NCBI RefSeq assembly: GCF_009737085.1
Contig: NZ_WOVL01000011.1
Span: forward strand, 62,001 to 126,000
Source: Paenibacillus sp. NEAU-GSW1
GTDB lineage: Bacteria; Bacillota; Bacilli; Paenibacillales; Paenibacillaceae
Length of the DNA: 64,000 bases
Reading direction: 5' to 3'
In this document: one piece after another, positions 1 to 7,954 of the stretch
How positions within the stretch are numbered: position 1 is the first letter of the stretch
How the letters are laid out: the number at the start of each line of letters is the position of its first letter
Translations under genes and position numbers: made by a program
Notes under the pieces: generated by a model
What the model was told of the DNA's origin: nothing
The model's input: the letters and a program-made list of their open reading frames with translations, nothing else
Database searches by the model: none

Positions 1-82
1 GCTTTCGGAAATTAAACGCGAGCTCATCCAGCTTGCTCACCAAAGCGATGAGGATCGAGGGATAATTGATGAGCGCGATTAA
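1..82 (+). CDS. fliH: FliH, flagellar export ATPase regulator (C-terminal end only)
   Basis: An open frame enters from the left edge (reading from base 2) and stops at TAA 80-82, giving 26 residues ending in IIDERD. It overlaps the start of fliI by 14 bases. Position directly ahead of fliI and translational overlap are what is expected for fliH, whose product binds and restrains the FliI ATPase and delivers it to the export gate. The visible tail is too short to identify by sequence alone, so the name rests on gene order. Confidence 0.6.
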   Translation, partial: LSEIKRELIQLAHQSDEDRGIIDERD

Positions 83-1394
83 GCTGGATGCTTCCAAGTA
101 TATTGAACATTTGACTCCAATCGATCCAGTCCGTGTGAACGGAAAAGTTACACAGGTTATTGGATTGACGGTCGAGTCGGAAGGTCCGGACGCAAGCATC
201 GGCGATGTGTGTTACATCTACTCGTCGAAAGGCGCAAAGCCGATTAAAGCGGAAGTCGTTGGATTTCGCGACAATAAAGTTATTCTAATGCCGCTAGGAG
301 ATCTTCATGCGATAAGCCCGGGTTGCGATGTTGTCGGCACAGGCAAACCGCTGACGGTTCAAGTCGGATCTGAACTGCTAGGCAAAGTGCTAGACGGACT
401 TGGTCAGCCGCTTGACGGATCATTCCTGCCAAGCCGGATGCAGCACTATTCGACTCATAACGAGCCTGGCAATCCGCTCAAGCGTCCTAGGGTAACGGAA
501 CCGCTAAGTATCGGTGTACGAGCGATTGATGGTTTGCTTACTGTCGGTCAAGGCCAGCGCGTAGGCATCTTCGCAGGCTCGGGCGTAGGCAAAAGTACGC
601 TGCTCGGCATGATTGCGCGCAACACCTCAGCGGATGTAAACGTAATTGCGCTAATTGGTGAACGCGGTCGAGAGGTGCTCGAGTTTATCGAGAAGGATCT
701 CGGACCGGAAGGGCTCGCCAGATCCGTCGTCGTAGTCGCGACATCCGATCAGCCGGCGCTTATTCGAATTAAGGGCGCTTTGCTCGCGACGTCAATCGCT
801 GAATATTTTCGCGATCGCGGCATGAACGTCATGCTCATGATGGATTCTGTCACGCGATTTGCGATGGCGCAGCGCGAGGTCGGGCTTGCTATCGGCGAAC
901 CTCCGGCAACCAGAGGCTATACGCCTTCTGTTTTTGCAACCTTGCCGAAACTGCTTGAACGGGCGGGAACCGGTCCGACAGGATCGATTACCGCGTTCTA
1001 TACCGTTCTTGTAGACGGCGATGATATGAATGAGCCAATCGCAGACGCAGTCCGCGGCATATTGGACGGGCATATCGTATTAAGCCGGCATCTTGCTAAC
1101 AAGGGACATTTTCCTGCCATCGACGTGTTGGCTTCCGTAAGCCGGGTCATGAAGGAAATTGTAACGGAAGAACAGCAAGATGCAGCCAATCAATTAAAAC
1201 GGCTGTTATCAATTTATAAAGATTCGGAAGACCTCATCAATATTGGGGCGTACCAAAGCGGTTCGAATGCAGAAATTGATTTGGCGATCGAAAATATCGA
1301 AGCTATTCATCAATTTACGAGGCAGAGAACGAGCGAAAAAGTAAGTCTCACAGAGGCGCAAGACCGTTTAATGAGCGACTTTTACAGGAGATGA
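69..1394 (+). CDS. fliI: FliI, flagellum-specific type III export ATPase
   Basis: ATPase that energises unfolding and delivery of flagellar export substrates at the cytoplasmic face of the basal body. The 441-residue product is close to the usual length. The Walker A motif [18 protein letters not shown] lies near residue 170, followed by a Walker B-type region ([10 protein letters not shown]) and the signature [14 protein letters not shown] characteristic of the F1-beta/FliI family. A TTG at 66 is in frame one codon upstream, but ATG 69 is preferred. The gene overlaps the fliH tail and is followed 7 bases later by fliJ, the standard fliH-fliI-fliJ order. Confidence 0.97.
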   Translation: MSAIKLDASKYIEHLTPIDPVRVNGKVTQVIGLTVESEGPDASIGDVCYIYSSKGAKPIKAEVVGFRDNKVILMPLGDLHAISPGCDVVGTGKPLTVQVGSELLGKVLDGLGQPLDGSFLPSRMQHYSTHNEPGNPLKRPRVTEPLSIGVRAIDGLLTVGQGQRVGIFAGSGVGKSTLLGMIARNTSADVNVIALIGERGREVLEFIEKDLGPEGLARSVVVVATSDQPALIRIKGALLATSIAEYFRDRGMNVMLMMDSVTRFAMAQREVGLAIGEPPATRGYTPSVFATLPKLLERAGTGPTGSITAFYTVLVDGDDMNEPIADAVRGILDGHIVLSRHLANKGHFPAIDVLASVSRVMKEIVTEEQQDAANQLKRLLSIYKDSEDLINIGAYQSGSNAEIDLAIENIEAIHQFTRQRTSEKVSLTEAQDRLMSDFYRR

Positions 1395-1401
1395 ACCGTA
1401 A

Positions 1402-1854
1402 ATGGCAATGGCATCCTTTCGGTATTCGTATCAAAAGATCGTCGATTTGAAGACAAGCGAAAAGACTCAGGCCGAATGGCTTCTCTCTTCCGCGATCGGA
1501 GCTTTGCAGGTTGAGGAGCTGTCGCTCTCCGAACTGCGTCAGAAGCGATTCGAGTGGGAAGAGAAACAGCAAGAATCGGCTTTATTGTCCGTATCGTTGT
1601 CGGAATTGCAGCTCGTTCAACATTATTTAGAGTATTTAGACTGTTGTATTGAGAACAAGCTGCGAGACATTCGGCGTGCGCAGCAGAAGGTGGATAATAG
1701 CCGTTCTGAGCTGGCTGATCGGATGAAGGACGAGAAGGTATGGATGAAGGCGAAGGAGCATGCGCATGAGCGGTTCCGGTATGCGACGCAGTTAAAAGAG
1801 CAGAACGAGCTCGATGAAATAGCGACCGTTCGCTATATCGCATCGGCTACGTAG
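1402..1854 (+). CDS. fliJ: FliJ, flagellar export chaperone/ATPase stalk protein
   Basis: Small coiled-coil protein that inserts into the FliI hexamer like the gamma subunit of F1 and links it to the FlhA gate. The 150-residue product is almost entirely predicted helix, rich in Glu, Gln, Lys and Arg with heptad-like Leu spacing, and starts MAMASFRYSYQKIVDLKTSE, typical of FliJ (about 147 aa in Bacillus). An AGGAG at about 1386 precedes ATG 1402. Identification is by length, coiled-coil character and position after fliI. Confidence 0.9.
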   Translation: MAMASFRYSYQKIVDLKTSEKTQAEWLLSSAIGALQVEELSLSELRQKRFEWEEKQQESALLSVSLSELQLVQHYLEYLDCCIENKLRDIRRAQQKVDNSRSELADRMKDEKVWMKAKEHAHERFRYATQLKEQNELDEIATVRYIASAT

Positions 1855-1890
1855 CGGAAGCTGCACGCTAGGCTAGAGGGAGTGATTCAA

Positions 1891-2799
1891 TTGGCGAATG
1901 CGGATTTGGAGAAAGAAGGCTACAGCGGTTTTGAACGATTTCTGTTTTTTATGACTCCAGTGCTGTTTGTAATCGTTTTGTTAGGCGTGCTGTATGTGCT
2001 GTTTAACGCAGATATGCGCAATTCCGCATTGAAGCTTGGCAATTCGATTCCAGTACTCAAAGAAGTTATTCCTGAAGCTCGGGAAGAGTCGGCAGGGTCG
2101 AAAGATTCGGAGCTGAAGTCGGAGAATATGGGACGCAAAATTGCCGACCTGCAGGCGCAGCTGACGGAGAAGGAAAGCGAACTGGCACAAACCGCGCAGC
2201 TCAAAACCATGCAGGAGCAGGAGATAAAAAGCTTGGAAACGGAAATTGAGCAGCTGAATGCGGCGAACTCGAAAAAGGCGCTTGAGGATGAGCAATATCA
2301 AGCTAAAATTCAAGAGCTTGCCGCGATGTACGGCAAAATTACGCCAAGCAAGGCGGCGCCTATTCTGGAGAGCATGACGATTGAGGATATGGTCCTCGTG
2401 CTTGAAGCGATGCGGCCGGACGATCGGGTTCGCATTTTGGAAAAAATGAACCCGCAAACGGCAGCAGATGCAACGGTGATGCTTAAAGATACGGTATCGG
2501 CTAAAGATCGCCAAATTGCCGCATTGCAAGCACAGCTGAAAAAAGCGCAAGAAGCAACTGCGACGAAGCAACAGTCCGCATCGCTCGATTCGGACCAACT
2601 GAGCGCTACATTCTCGGCTATGGACCCGAAAAATGCGGCGGAGCTTCTACTTACAATGTCAGACATTAGTCCGAGCAAAGTGCTTCGCATTTTGAACGCA
2701 GTAAACGATACGACACGTTCGTCAATCGTAGGCGAAATGTCGGCGATCAACGATAAGCTGACTGCACAGCTTGTGTCGAAGCTCATGACAGGCAATTAA
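1891..2799 (+). CDS. MotE/YlxF-like membrane-anchored protein with MgtE-N-like domain
   Basis: Protein of 302 residues with one N-terminal transmembrane segment (about residues 15-38, FFMTPVLFVIVLLGVLYVLF), a long coiled coil (about 70-140), and a C-terminal helical repeat region with motifs such as ESMTIEDMVLVLEAMRPDDR, as in the MgtE intracellular N domain and FliG. Such proteins (MotE, Bacillus YlxF) occupy this place between fliJ and fliK; a role in stator or motor assembly is known for MotE of other bacteria but is only inferred here. GTG 1882 is in frame but lies only 1-2 bases after the GAGGG ribosome site at 1876-1880; TTG 1891 has correct spacing and is chosen. Confidence 0.8.
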   Translation: MANADLEKEGYSGFERFLFFMTPVLFVIVLLGVLYVLFNADMRNSALKLGNSIPVLKEVIPEAREESAGSKDSELKSENMGRKIADLQAQLTEKESELAQTAQLKTMQEQEIKSLETEIEQLNAANSKKALEDEQYQAKIQELAAMYGKITPSKAAPILESMTIEDMVLVLEAMRPDDRVRILEKMNPQTAADATVMLKDTVSAKDRQIAALQAQLKKAQEATATKQQSASLDSDQLSATFSAMDPKNAAELLLTMSDISPSKVLRILNAVNDTTRSSIVGEMSAINDKLTAQLVSKLMTGN

Positions 2800-2842
2800 G
2801 CGGCTTCATTATGAAATTGTTAGTTAGAATATGTTGTGACTT

Positions 2843-2872
2843 AAGATCCTGATGTCATCAAAGATCCTGTTG
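2843..2872 (+). repeat. Tandem 18-nt direct repeat ahead of fliK
   Basis: In the 93-base gap before fliK the words AAGATCCTGATGTCATCA (2843-2860) and AAGATCCTGTTG (2861-2872) stand head to tail with an 18-base period. A very similar double motif occurs at 39951-39980 upstream of rimP. No function can be assigned. Confidence 0.5.
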
Positions 2873-2892
2873 TAGGGAAAGGAGGTGAAACA

Positions 2893-4296
2893 ATGGATAT
2901 GAACATGCCTGCCATTTCGGCAGGAAGCGCAACATCGGCAAAAGCAATTGCTGCATCGACCGCAACAGGTCAGACGAAAACAGAAGGTGGAGCAGCGTTT
3001 CAACAAAAGCTGTTCTATCACATGAGCAGCGGCAATACCGGTGAAACAAACGGAGCAGCAAGTGCTGCAGCAACCGGATCGCCTTCTTTATCGGTAGCTG
3101 ATGCTGCCGTTGACAGTGTGAATGCAGATCTTACGCTTGCAGAAACAATGGACTTAATTGCGATGATAGAAGGATTGATTGAGGAACTAATCGCTAAGGA
3201 CGAGCAAACTGATGCTGCTGAGGTCGATGAGAAATCGCTGGAGCAAATGCAATCGGTGCTGGAACAGCTTAATGCGTTGCTAGCACTGCTCGGAGCGCCG
3301 GTCATCGAATGGAAAGATGTCCAACTGTCTGGCGATTCGGCGGACGGGGAAAGCGTTCAAGCAAATGCTTCCACTCAAGTGAAGCTGCAATTGCAAGAGT
3401 CGCTCTATCAGCTTCAATCGCTTTTGCAAGAAGGCGGTCTGAAGCAAGTTCAACAACAAGAACCGCTTCAGCTGATCGGACAGCAATTGCAAGCAATTGA
3501 GAAAGTGCTTCAAAAGCAGAAGGTTCAGCAGAATAATGCGCCAGCAAACTTGCAAAGCCAAACAGATGCGGCAGCGGATCAAACGGCTGAAGTCCAAGTT
3601 ACTCAGTCGGCAGCATCGTCAACGACGTCAATGCTGCAAAGGTTGAGCCAGCAAGCGATTCATCCGTCGGTGCTGATCGCATCTACTGGCGAAGAGGGGA
3701 CGGAAAGCGCAACGCAAAGCATGACGGCAGAAACGGCGGAAGCCGGAACAGCCGCGCAAACGGGGCCGGTATTTGGCGATCTGGTACGCTCGGCTGCTAT
3801 TCATCCGTCTGCAAAAGCGCTGCTTCAACCATATGTTGCTGCGGATCAATTCGCAGACACGATGTCCGAATTTGTACAAAAGCTGGATTTCAAAGTGTTG
3901 AACGGAGCGACTGAAGCGACGATTCAATTGTTCCCGGAACAGCTCGGGCAAGTAGACATTCGCATAACTGTGCAGAACGGACAATTGACCGCAGTATTCC
4001 ATACCGACACGGTGTCAGCTAAAGATGTGCTGGACAATCAAATGGCTCAGCTTCGCGCAGCGCTTCAAGCGCAAGGATTATCGGTTGATAAGCTGGAAGT
4101 AACGCAAGGCCAAGCGGCCGCGCACTTGTCTAACGGATATCTTGGCCAAGGTGCAGGACAACAGTCTTTTACGGGACAGAACAAGTCGAAAGGCAGCCGC
4201 ATCGCGGATGATGCCGCCGTATTTGAGAATGATGTAGTCGAGCAATTGGCGATTCAGGATATGGGTTACGGACGAGCAGTTAATGTAACGGCATAA
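2893..4296 (+). CDS. fliK: FliK, flagellar hook-length control protein
   Basis: Secreted molecular ruler that measures hook length and switches export specificity through FlhB. The 467-residue product has the expected architecture: a long Ala/Gln/Ser/Thr-rich, low-complexity N-terminal two-thirds and a compact C-terminal Flg_hook domain (about residues 320-420) with the family core ATIQLFPEQLGQVDIRI followed by QNGQLTAVFHT. A strong GGAAAGGAGGTG (2878-2889) precedes ATG 2893. It is followed by flgD, the partner hook-cap gene. The N-terminal part is poorly conserved in the family, so its length carries little information. Confidence 0.93.
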   Translation: MDMNMPAISAGSATSAKAIAASTATGQTKTEGGAAFQQKLFYHMSSGNTGETNGAASAAATGSPSLSVADAAVDSVNADLTLAETMDLIAMIEGLIEELIAKDEQTDAAEVDEKSLEQMQSVLEQLNALLALLGAPVIEWKDVQLSGDSADGESVQANASTQVKLQLQESLYQLQSLLQEGGLKQVQQQEPLQLIGQQLQAIEKVLQKQKVQQNNAPANLQSQTDAAADQTAEVQVTQSAASSTTSMLQRLSQQAIHPSVLIASTGEEGTESATQSMTAETAEAGTAAQTGPVFGDLVRSAAIHPSAKALLQPYVAADQFADTMSEFVQKLDFKVLNGATEATIQLFPEQLGQVDIRITVQNGQLTAVFHTDTVSAKDVLDNQMAQLRAALQAQGLSVDKLEVTQGQAAAHLSNGYLGQGAGQQSFTGQNKSKGSRIADDAAVFENDVVEQLAIQDMGYGRAVNVTA

Positions 4297-4342
4297 AGCA
4301 CAGCAAATCAATCGGTACGCAAGTAGGATGGAGGTGAACGAA

Positions 4343-4864
4343 ATGGCGACTGTTTCATCCAAAGTAACGTGGCCGAATTATTCTGAAGTCAACGTGCAGA
4401 CAGCAGCAGCGAAAGAGAATGACTCGATGATGGGGAAAGACGATTTTCTTAAAATATTAGTCACCCAGCTTCAAAATCAGGATCCGCTGCAGCCGATGCA
4501 GGATAAAGAGTTTATCGCTCAGATGGCTCAATTCACTTCCGTAGAGCAGCTAACGAATATGTCGGAACAAATCGGCTTGCTTCGCCAAAATCTCGGCTCG
4601 GCATCCACAATGATCGGCAAAACTGTGCAGTGGTACGAACTGAATGATGCGGGACAATCCGCAGTCGTTTCCGATGTCGTTGAATCGGTTGTTGTCTCAG
4701 GCGGTAAGCAGTATGTGAAGTTTGGCGACGATACGATGGTTCTGGTTGACGACTTGATTTCCATTTCGGAGACTAGCTCAACCGACACAGATGCAGATAC
4801 AGATGCTTCCGCAGAAGATAAGGACAGCTCGAATTCCGAATCGGAAGGGGCTGAAACCGCATGA
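4343..4864 (+). CDS. flgD: FlgD, hook-cap (hook assembly scaffold) protein
   Basis: Exported scaffold that caps the growing hook and promotes FlgE polymerisation. The 173-residue product shows the diagnostic FlgD N-terminal motif LVTQLQNQDPLQPMQDKEF followed by AQMAQFTSVEQLTNM (residues about 35-75). The C-terminal tail is acidic and Ser/Asp/Glu rich, apparently disordered. An in-frame ATG at 4328 overlaps the ribosome site; ATG 4343, seven bases after GGAGGTGAACG, is the better start. The stop overlaps the next start by four bases (ATGA), indicating translational coupling. Confidence 0.93.
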   Translation: MATVSSKVTWPNYSEVNVQTAAAKENDSMMGKDDFLKILVTQLQNQDPLQPMQDKEFIAQMAQFTSVEQLTNMSEQIGLLRQNLGSASTMIGKTVQWYELNDAGQSAVVSDVVESVVVSGGKQYVKFGDDTMVLVDDLISISETSSTDTDADTDASAEDKDSSNSESEGAETA

Positions 4865-5241
4865 GTGACAGCGTGAAGATCGGGCATCTGATGCCTGTCA
4901 AATCGCCGTTATTAGTACAAGGAAAGACGACGGCGGCCAAATCGAGCCAATCAGGCGAATTTCGCAGCATGCTCGATGCCAAAGTGCTTCATTTCAGTCA
5001 TCACGCAGAGGTACGCATGAAGCAGCGCGGCATTCAGCTACAGCCGGAATCGTTGACGAAAATTATGAACGCGGTTGAAGAGGCAGAGTCCAAAGGGGCC
5101 ATTGATTCTTTAATCGTCATGAAGGATGTCGCGATGATCGTAAATGTGCCAAGCCGAACCGTTGTAACGGCAATGGATGGCAAACAGCTGCAAAGCAATG
5201 TATTTACGCAAATCGACAGCGCCGTCATTCTGAATGAATAG
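4861..5241 (+). CDS. Flagellar operon protein, TIGR02530 type
   Basis: Product of 126 residues with the conserved core LHFSHHAEVRMKQRGIQL and NVPSRTVVTAMDG (residues about 40-105), recognisable as the small flagellar operon protein family (TIGR02530) found between flgD and flgE in Firmicutes. The biochemical role is unknown to me; the fixed position between hook-cap and hook genes suggests a hook-assembly function (inference). It overlaps flgD by four bases. Confidence 0.82.
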   Translation: MSDSVKIGHLMPVKSPLLVQGKTTAAKSSQSGEFRSMLDAKVLHFSHHAEVRMKQRGIQLQPESLTKIMNAVEEAESKGAIDSLIVMKDVAMIVNVPSRTVVTAMDGKQLQSNVFTQIDSAVILNE

Positions 5242-5266
5242 GCTGGACCGAGCAGGAGGCCTAATA

Positions 5267-5294
5267 CAGGCTGCGGACCGACTGAAGCAGCCTG
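5267..5294 (+). other. Intra-operon stem-loop upstream of flgE
   Basis: CAGGCTGC (5267-5274) and GCAGCCTG (5287-5294) form a perfect 8-bp stem with a 12-base loop in the 101-base gap before flgE. No T-run follows, so this is not a classical terminator; it could protect the 5' end of a processed hook-gene mRNA. Confidence 0.4.
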
Positions 5295-5342
5295 GCGCAA
5301 AACTAATTAAGCAAACCCAAATTGTTGAGGAGGAATTACTTA

Positions 5343-6155
5343 ATGCTTAGATCGATGTACTCCGGCGTATCCGGTATGCGCGGGTTTCAAGTTAAGCTTG
5401 ATGTAATCGGCAACAACATTGCAAACGTGAATACGGTCGGCTTTAAAGGCAGCCGCGTTATGTTCAGCGACATTCTGAGCCAGACGACTGCTGGCGTAAC
5501 AGGTTCCATTGAAGGTGAACAAGCCGGCGTAAATGCGAAGCAAGTGGGTCTGGGCGTTTCTATCGCTTCAATCGACACTATGCATTCTCCAGGCAGTGCG
5601 ATGACGACGAATAATCCGACAGACCTTCGTATCGACGGAGACGGATTTTTCGCCGTATCTCCAAGTCCGGACGCTGAGCCTGTATTGTTGACTCGCGCAG
5701 GCAACTTTACAATCGATGCCAATCGCCAGCTGGTAACGGCTGACGGCCTGTTCGTCCTTGGCGTTGACGGACCGATCACGATTCCGGAGGAAGTAACATC
5801 CTTCTCGATCGGACAAGACGGAACCATTCTTGGCGTATCGCCGGACGGAACGGAAGCTGTTGCACAGCTCGGTATTGTTAAAGTAGTTAACCCAAGCGGT
5901 TTGCTTAAAATGGGCAACAACTTGTATCAAGTAACGGCGAACGCCAATCCGGAAGGCGAGTTTGAAATTGTTACGGCTTCCGATGCTGAGCTTGGTACGG
6001 GCGACATCATTTCCGGTCAGCTGGAAATGTCCAACGTTGACCTGACAGCAGAATTTACAGAGATGATTGTTGCACAGCGCGGCTTCCAAGCGAACTCGCG
6101 GATTATTACGACATCGGATGAAATTTTGCAAGAAGTTGTAAACCTGAAACGCTAA
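5343..6155 (+). CDS. flgE: FlgE, flagellar hook protein (FlgE/F/G family)
   Basis: Structural subunit of the hook. The 270-residue product carries the basal-body rod/hook N-terminal signature (MLRSMYSGVSGMRGFQVKLD, then VIGNNIANVNTVGFKGSRV) and the C-terminal FlgE/FlgG motif ending IVAQRGFQANSRIITTSDEI LQEVVNLKR. Length matches the short Bacillus-type hook protein, once called FlgG in that genus. AGGAGGAATTACTTA precedes ATG 5343; the upstream in-frame TTG 5322 lacks a ribosome site. Gene order (flgD, TIGR02530, flgE, swrD) supports hook rather than distal-rod identity. Confidence 0.92.
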   Translation: MLRSMYSGVSGMRGFQVKLDVIGNNIANVNTVGFKGSRVMFSDILSQTTAGVTGSIEGEQAGVNAKQVGLGVSIASIDTMHSPGSAMTTNNPTDLRIDGDGFFAVSPSPDAEPVLLTRAGNFTIDANRQLVTADGLFVLGVDGPITIPEEVTSFSIGQDGTILGVSPDGTEAVAQLGIVKVVNPSGLLKMGNNLYQVTANANPEGEFEIVTASDAELGTGDIISGQLEMSNVDLTAEFTEMIVAQRGFQANSRIITTSDEILQEVVNLKR

Positions 6156-6177
6156 TCGCTTAATTAGCTAGATCAAT

Positions 6178-6212
6178 ACATGCGGGAGGCTCAAACAGCC
6201 TCCCCGGTATGT
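6178..6212 (+). other. Intra-operon stem-loop after flgE
   Basis: GGGAGGCT (6184-6191) pairs with AGCCTCCC (6197-6204) around the loop CAAAC, extended by ACAT/ATGT outer pairs. There is no T-run. It separates flgE from swrD and may act as a 3' stabiliser or partial attenuator. Confidence 0.45.
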
Positions 6213-6226
6213 GAGGGGGACAGCTT

Positions 6227-6448
6227 ATGATAACCGTAACTCGGTTGAATGGCACGAAAGTAATGATTAATGCTCTTCTGATTGAGTTGGTCGAAGAGAC
6301 GCCTGATACGATTATTTCGTTGACGACAGGCAAAAAAATCATCGTGGCGGAAAGCTCGTCCGAACTTCTGCTGCTCGTACAGAGTTATATTCGCTCGATC
6401 GGCGTTCTCGCAGCGACCCAGAAGATCGAACAAACGGAGGGTCCTTAG
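6227..6448 (+). CDS. swrD: SwrD (YlzI/FlbD family) swarming motility protein
   Basis: Small 73-residue protein beginning MITVTRLNGTKVMINALLIE, the FlbD/YlzI family signature, with a central LTTGKKIIV. In B. subtilis SwrD increases flagellar motor power and is needed for swarming. The GAGGGGG ribosome site at about 6213 is well spaced before ATG 6227. The gene is flanked by flgE and fliL exactly as in Bacillus. Confidence 0.9.
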   Translation: MITVTRLNGTKVMINALLIELVEETPDTIISLTTGKKIIVAESSSELLLLVQSYIRSIGVLAATQKIEQTEGP

Positions 6449-6450
6449 AC

Positions 6451-6915
6451 ATGAAGAAGATGTTGCCTTGGATAGTAACTACATTGCTCGCGATTACACT
6501 GATCGCAATCGTATCCATTATTTTATTCAAATCATTTTTCAGTGAAGCTGCTGACGCAGACCCGAACAAAACAATTGAAGTCAAGCACTTATCGGCGACA
6601 GAGCGCGTAGAGGTTACCTCTGAGCTCAAAGATTTCAAACGCAACCTGCTTGACACAGATTATGTCGTCGTAATGAACTTTGCTTTCCAGCTGGACAGCA
6701 AAAAGACGAAAGAAGATTTCGACAAGCTGCTGGACATTGAGGTGAAGCCAATCATTAACCGCACGATTGCGGATATGACGGCCGATGATCTGAAGGGTTC
6801 CAAAGGTGAAGACATGCTGGAATCGAAGCTGCTTAACCTAATTAATCCGATACTGCCGGAAGGGAAAAAGTTGGTTAAAGTCGAAATTACTAACTTTATC
6901 ATTACGCAGATCTAA
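6451..6915 (+). CDS. fliL: FliL, flagellar basal body-associated protein
   Basis: Single-pass membrane protein surrounding the stator near the MS ring. The 154-residue product has an N-terminal transmembrane segment (about residues 5-26, LPWIVTTLLAITLIAIVSII) and an extracytoplasmic FliL domain ending in KLVKVEITNFIITQI, the conserved terminal strand of the family. It starts two bases after the swrD stop and precedes fliM, the usual order. Confidence 0.92.
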   Translation: MKKMLPWIVTTLLAITLIAIVSIILFKSFFSEAADADPNKTIEVKHLSATERVEVTSELKDFKRNLLDTDYVVVMNFAFQLDSKKTKEDFDKLLDIEVKPIINRTIADMTADDLKGSKGEDMLESKLLNLINPILPEGKKLVKVEITNFIITQI

Positions 6916-6952
6916 AGCTTGAAGCCGACATTCCTTGAAGGGGGTGAGAGAA

Positions 6953-7954
6953 TTGGTTGATGTATTATCGCAAAATGAAATTGACGCGCTGCTAGCGGCG
7001 TTATCATCCGGCGAGATGGACGCTGACGAGCTAAAGAAGGAAGAAGTAACAAAGAAAGTCAGAGTATACGATTTCAAGCGCGCCGTTCGTTTCTCGAAGG
7101 ATCATATTCGAAGCTTGACCCGCATACACGAAAACTTCGCGCGATATTTGACTACCTATTTCTCAGCGCAGCTCCGCACTTTCGTGCAAATAAATGTGGT
7201 TCAGGTGGAACAGCTGCCTTACGACGAATTTATTCGTTCCATTCCGAAAATGACGATATTGAACATTTTCGAAGCCGAACCGCTTGAAGGCAGAATGGTG
7301 CTGGAGGTTCATCCGAACGTCGCTTATGCGATGCTCGATCGTTTGCTGGGCGGTCAAGGTAACGCGCCTACTAAGATTAATAACTTGACGGAAATCGAGA
7401 CGATAGTGATGGAGCGTATTTTCGCCCGCACATTCGAAAGTCTTCAAGAAGCGTGGAAAACGATCATCGACATTTCTCCGCGATTAGAGGCGCTCGAGAC
7501 AAATCCGCAATTTATGCAGATCGTGTCGCCGAATGAAACGATCGCACTAATTTCATTGAGCACCAAGATTGGCGATACGACAGGGATGATAAACCTTTGT
7601 ATCCCGCACGTCGTAATTGAACCGATAATGCCAAGATTGTCGGCGCATCATTGGTTTGTGTCTCAGAAGAAGGAGCGCATTCCGGAAGAGGTCGAGATGC
7701 TCGAGCATCGCGTAAGCAAAGCGAAGCTTCCTATCGTAGCCGAGCTTGGAGAGTCTTCCATTACGATTCAAGAGTTTCTTAGTTTATCGGCAGGCGACGT
7801 CATTTCGCTAAGCAAGCCGATAAATGAAGGTTTGCACATTAAAGTAGGCGATAAATTGAAATTTATCGGCAGTCCCGGCTCGGTCAAAGATCGGATAGCC
7901 GTTCAAGTGGATCAAGTTGTCAGCGAAGGAGCGGAAGAAGAATATGACGAGTAA
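6953..7954 (+). CDS. fliM: FliM, flagellar motor switch protein
   Basis: C-ring switch protein that binds phosphorylated CheY and reverses rotation. The 333-residue product begins with the CheY-binding peptide LSQNEIDALLAALSSGEMDA, followed by the CheC-like middle domain (including FARYLTTYFSAQLRTFV) and a C-terminal SpoA/FliN-like domain (IQEFLSLSAGDVISL). An open frame extends to TTG 6935, but TTG 6953 sits seven bases after GGGGGTGAG and aligns with the family start, so it is chosen. The 3' end overlaps fliY by 11 bases. Confidence 0.95.
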   Translation: MVDVLSQNEIDALLAALSSGEMDADELKKEEVTKKVRVYDFKRAVRFSKDHIRSLTRIHENFARYLTTYFSAQLRTFVQINVVQVEQLPYDEFIRSIPKMTILNIFEAEPLEGRMVLEVHPNVAYAMLDRLLGGQGNAPTKINNLTEIETIVMERIFARTFESLQEAWKTIIDISPRLEALETNPQFMQIVSPNETIALISLSTKIGDTTGMINLCIPHVVIEPIMPRLSAHHWFVSQKKERIPEEVEMLEHRVSKAKLPIVAELGESSITIQEFLSLSAGDVISLSKPINEGLHIKVGDKLKFIGSPGSVKDRIAVQVDQVVSEGAEEEYDE

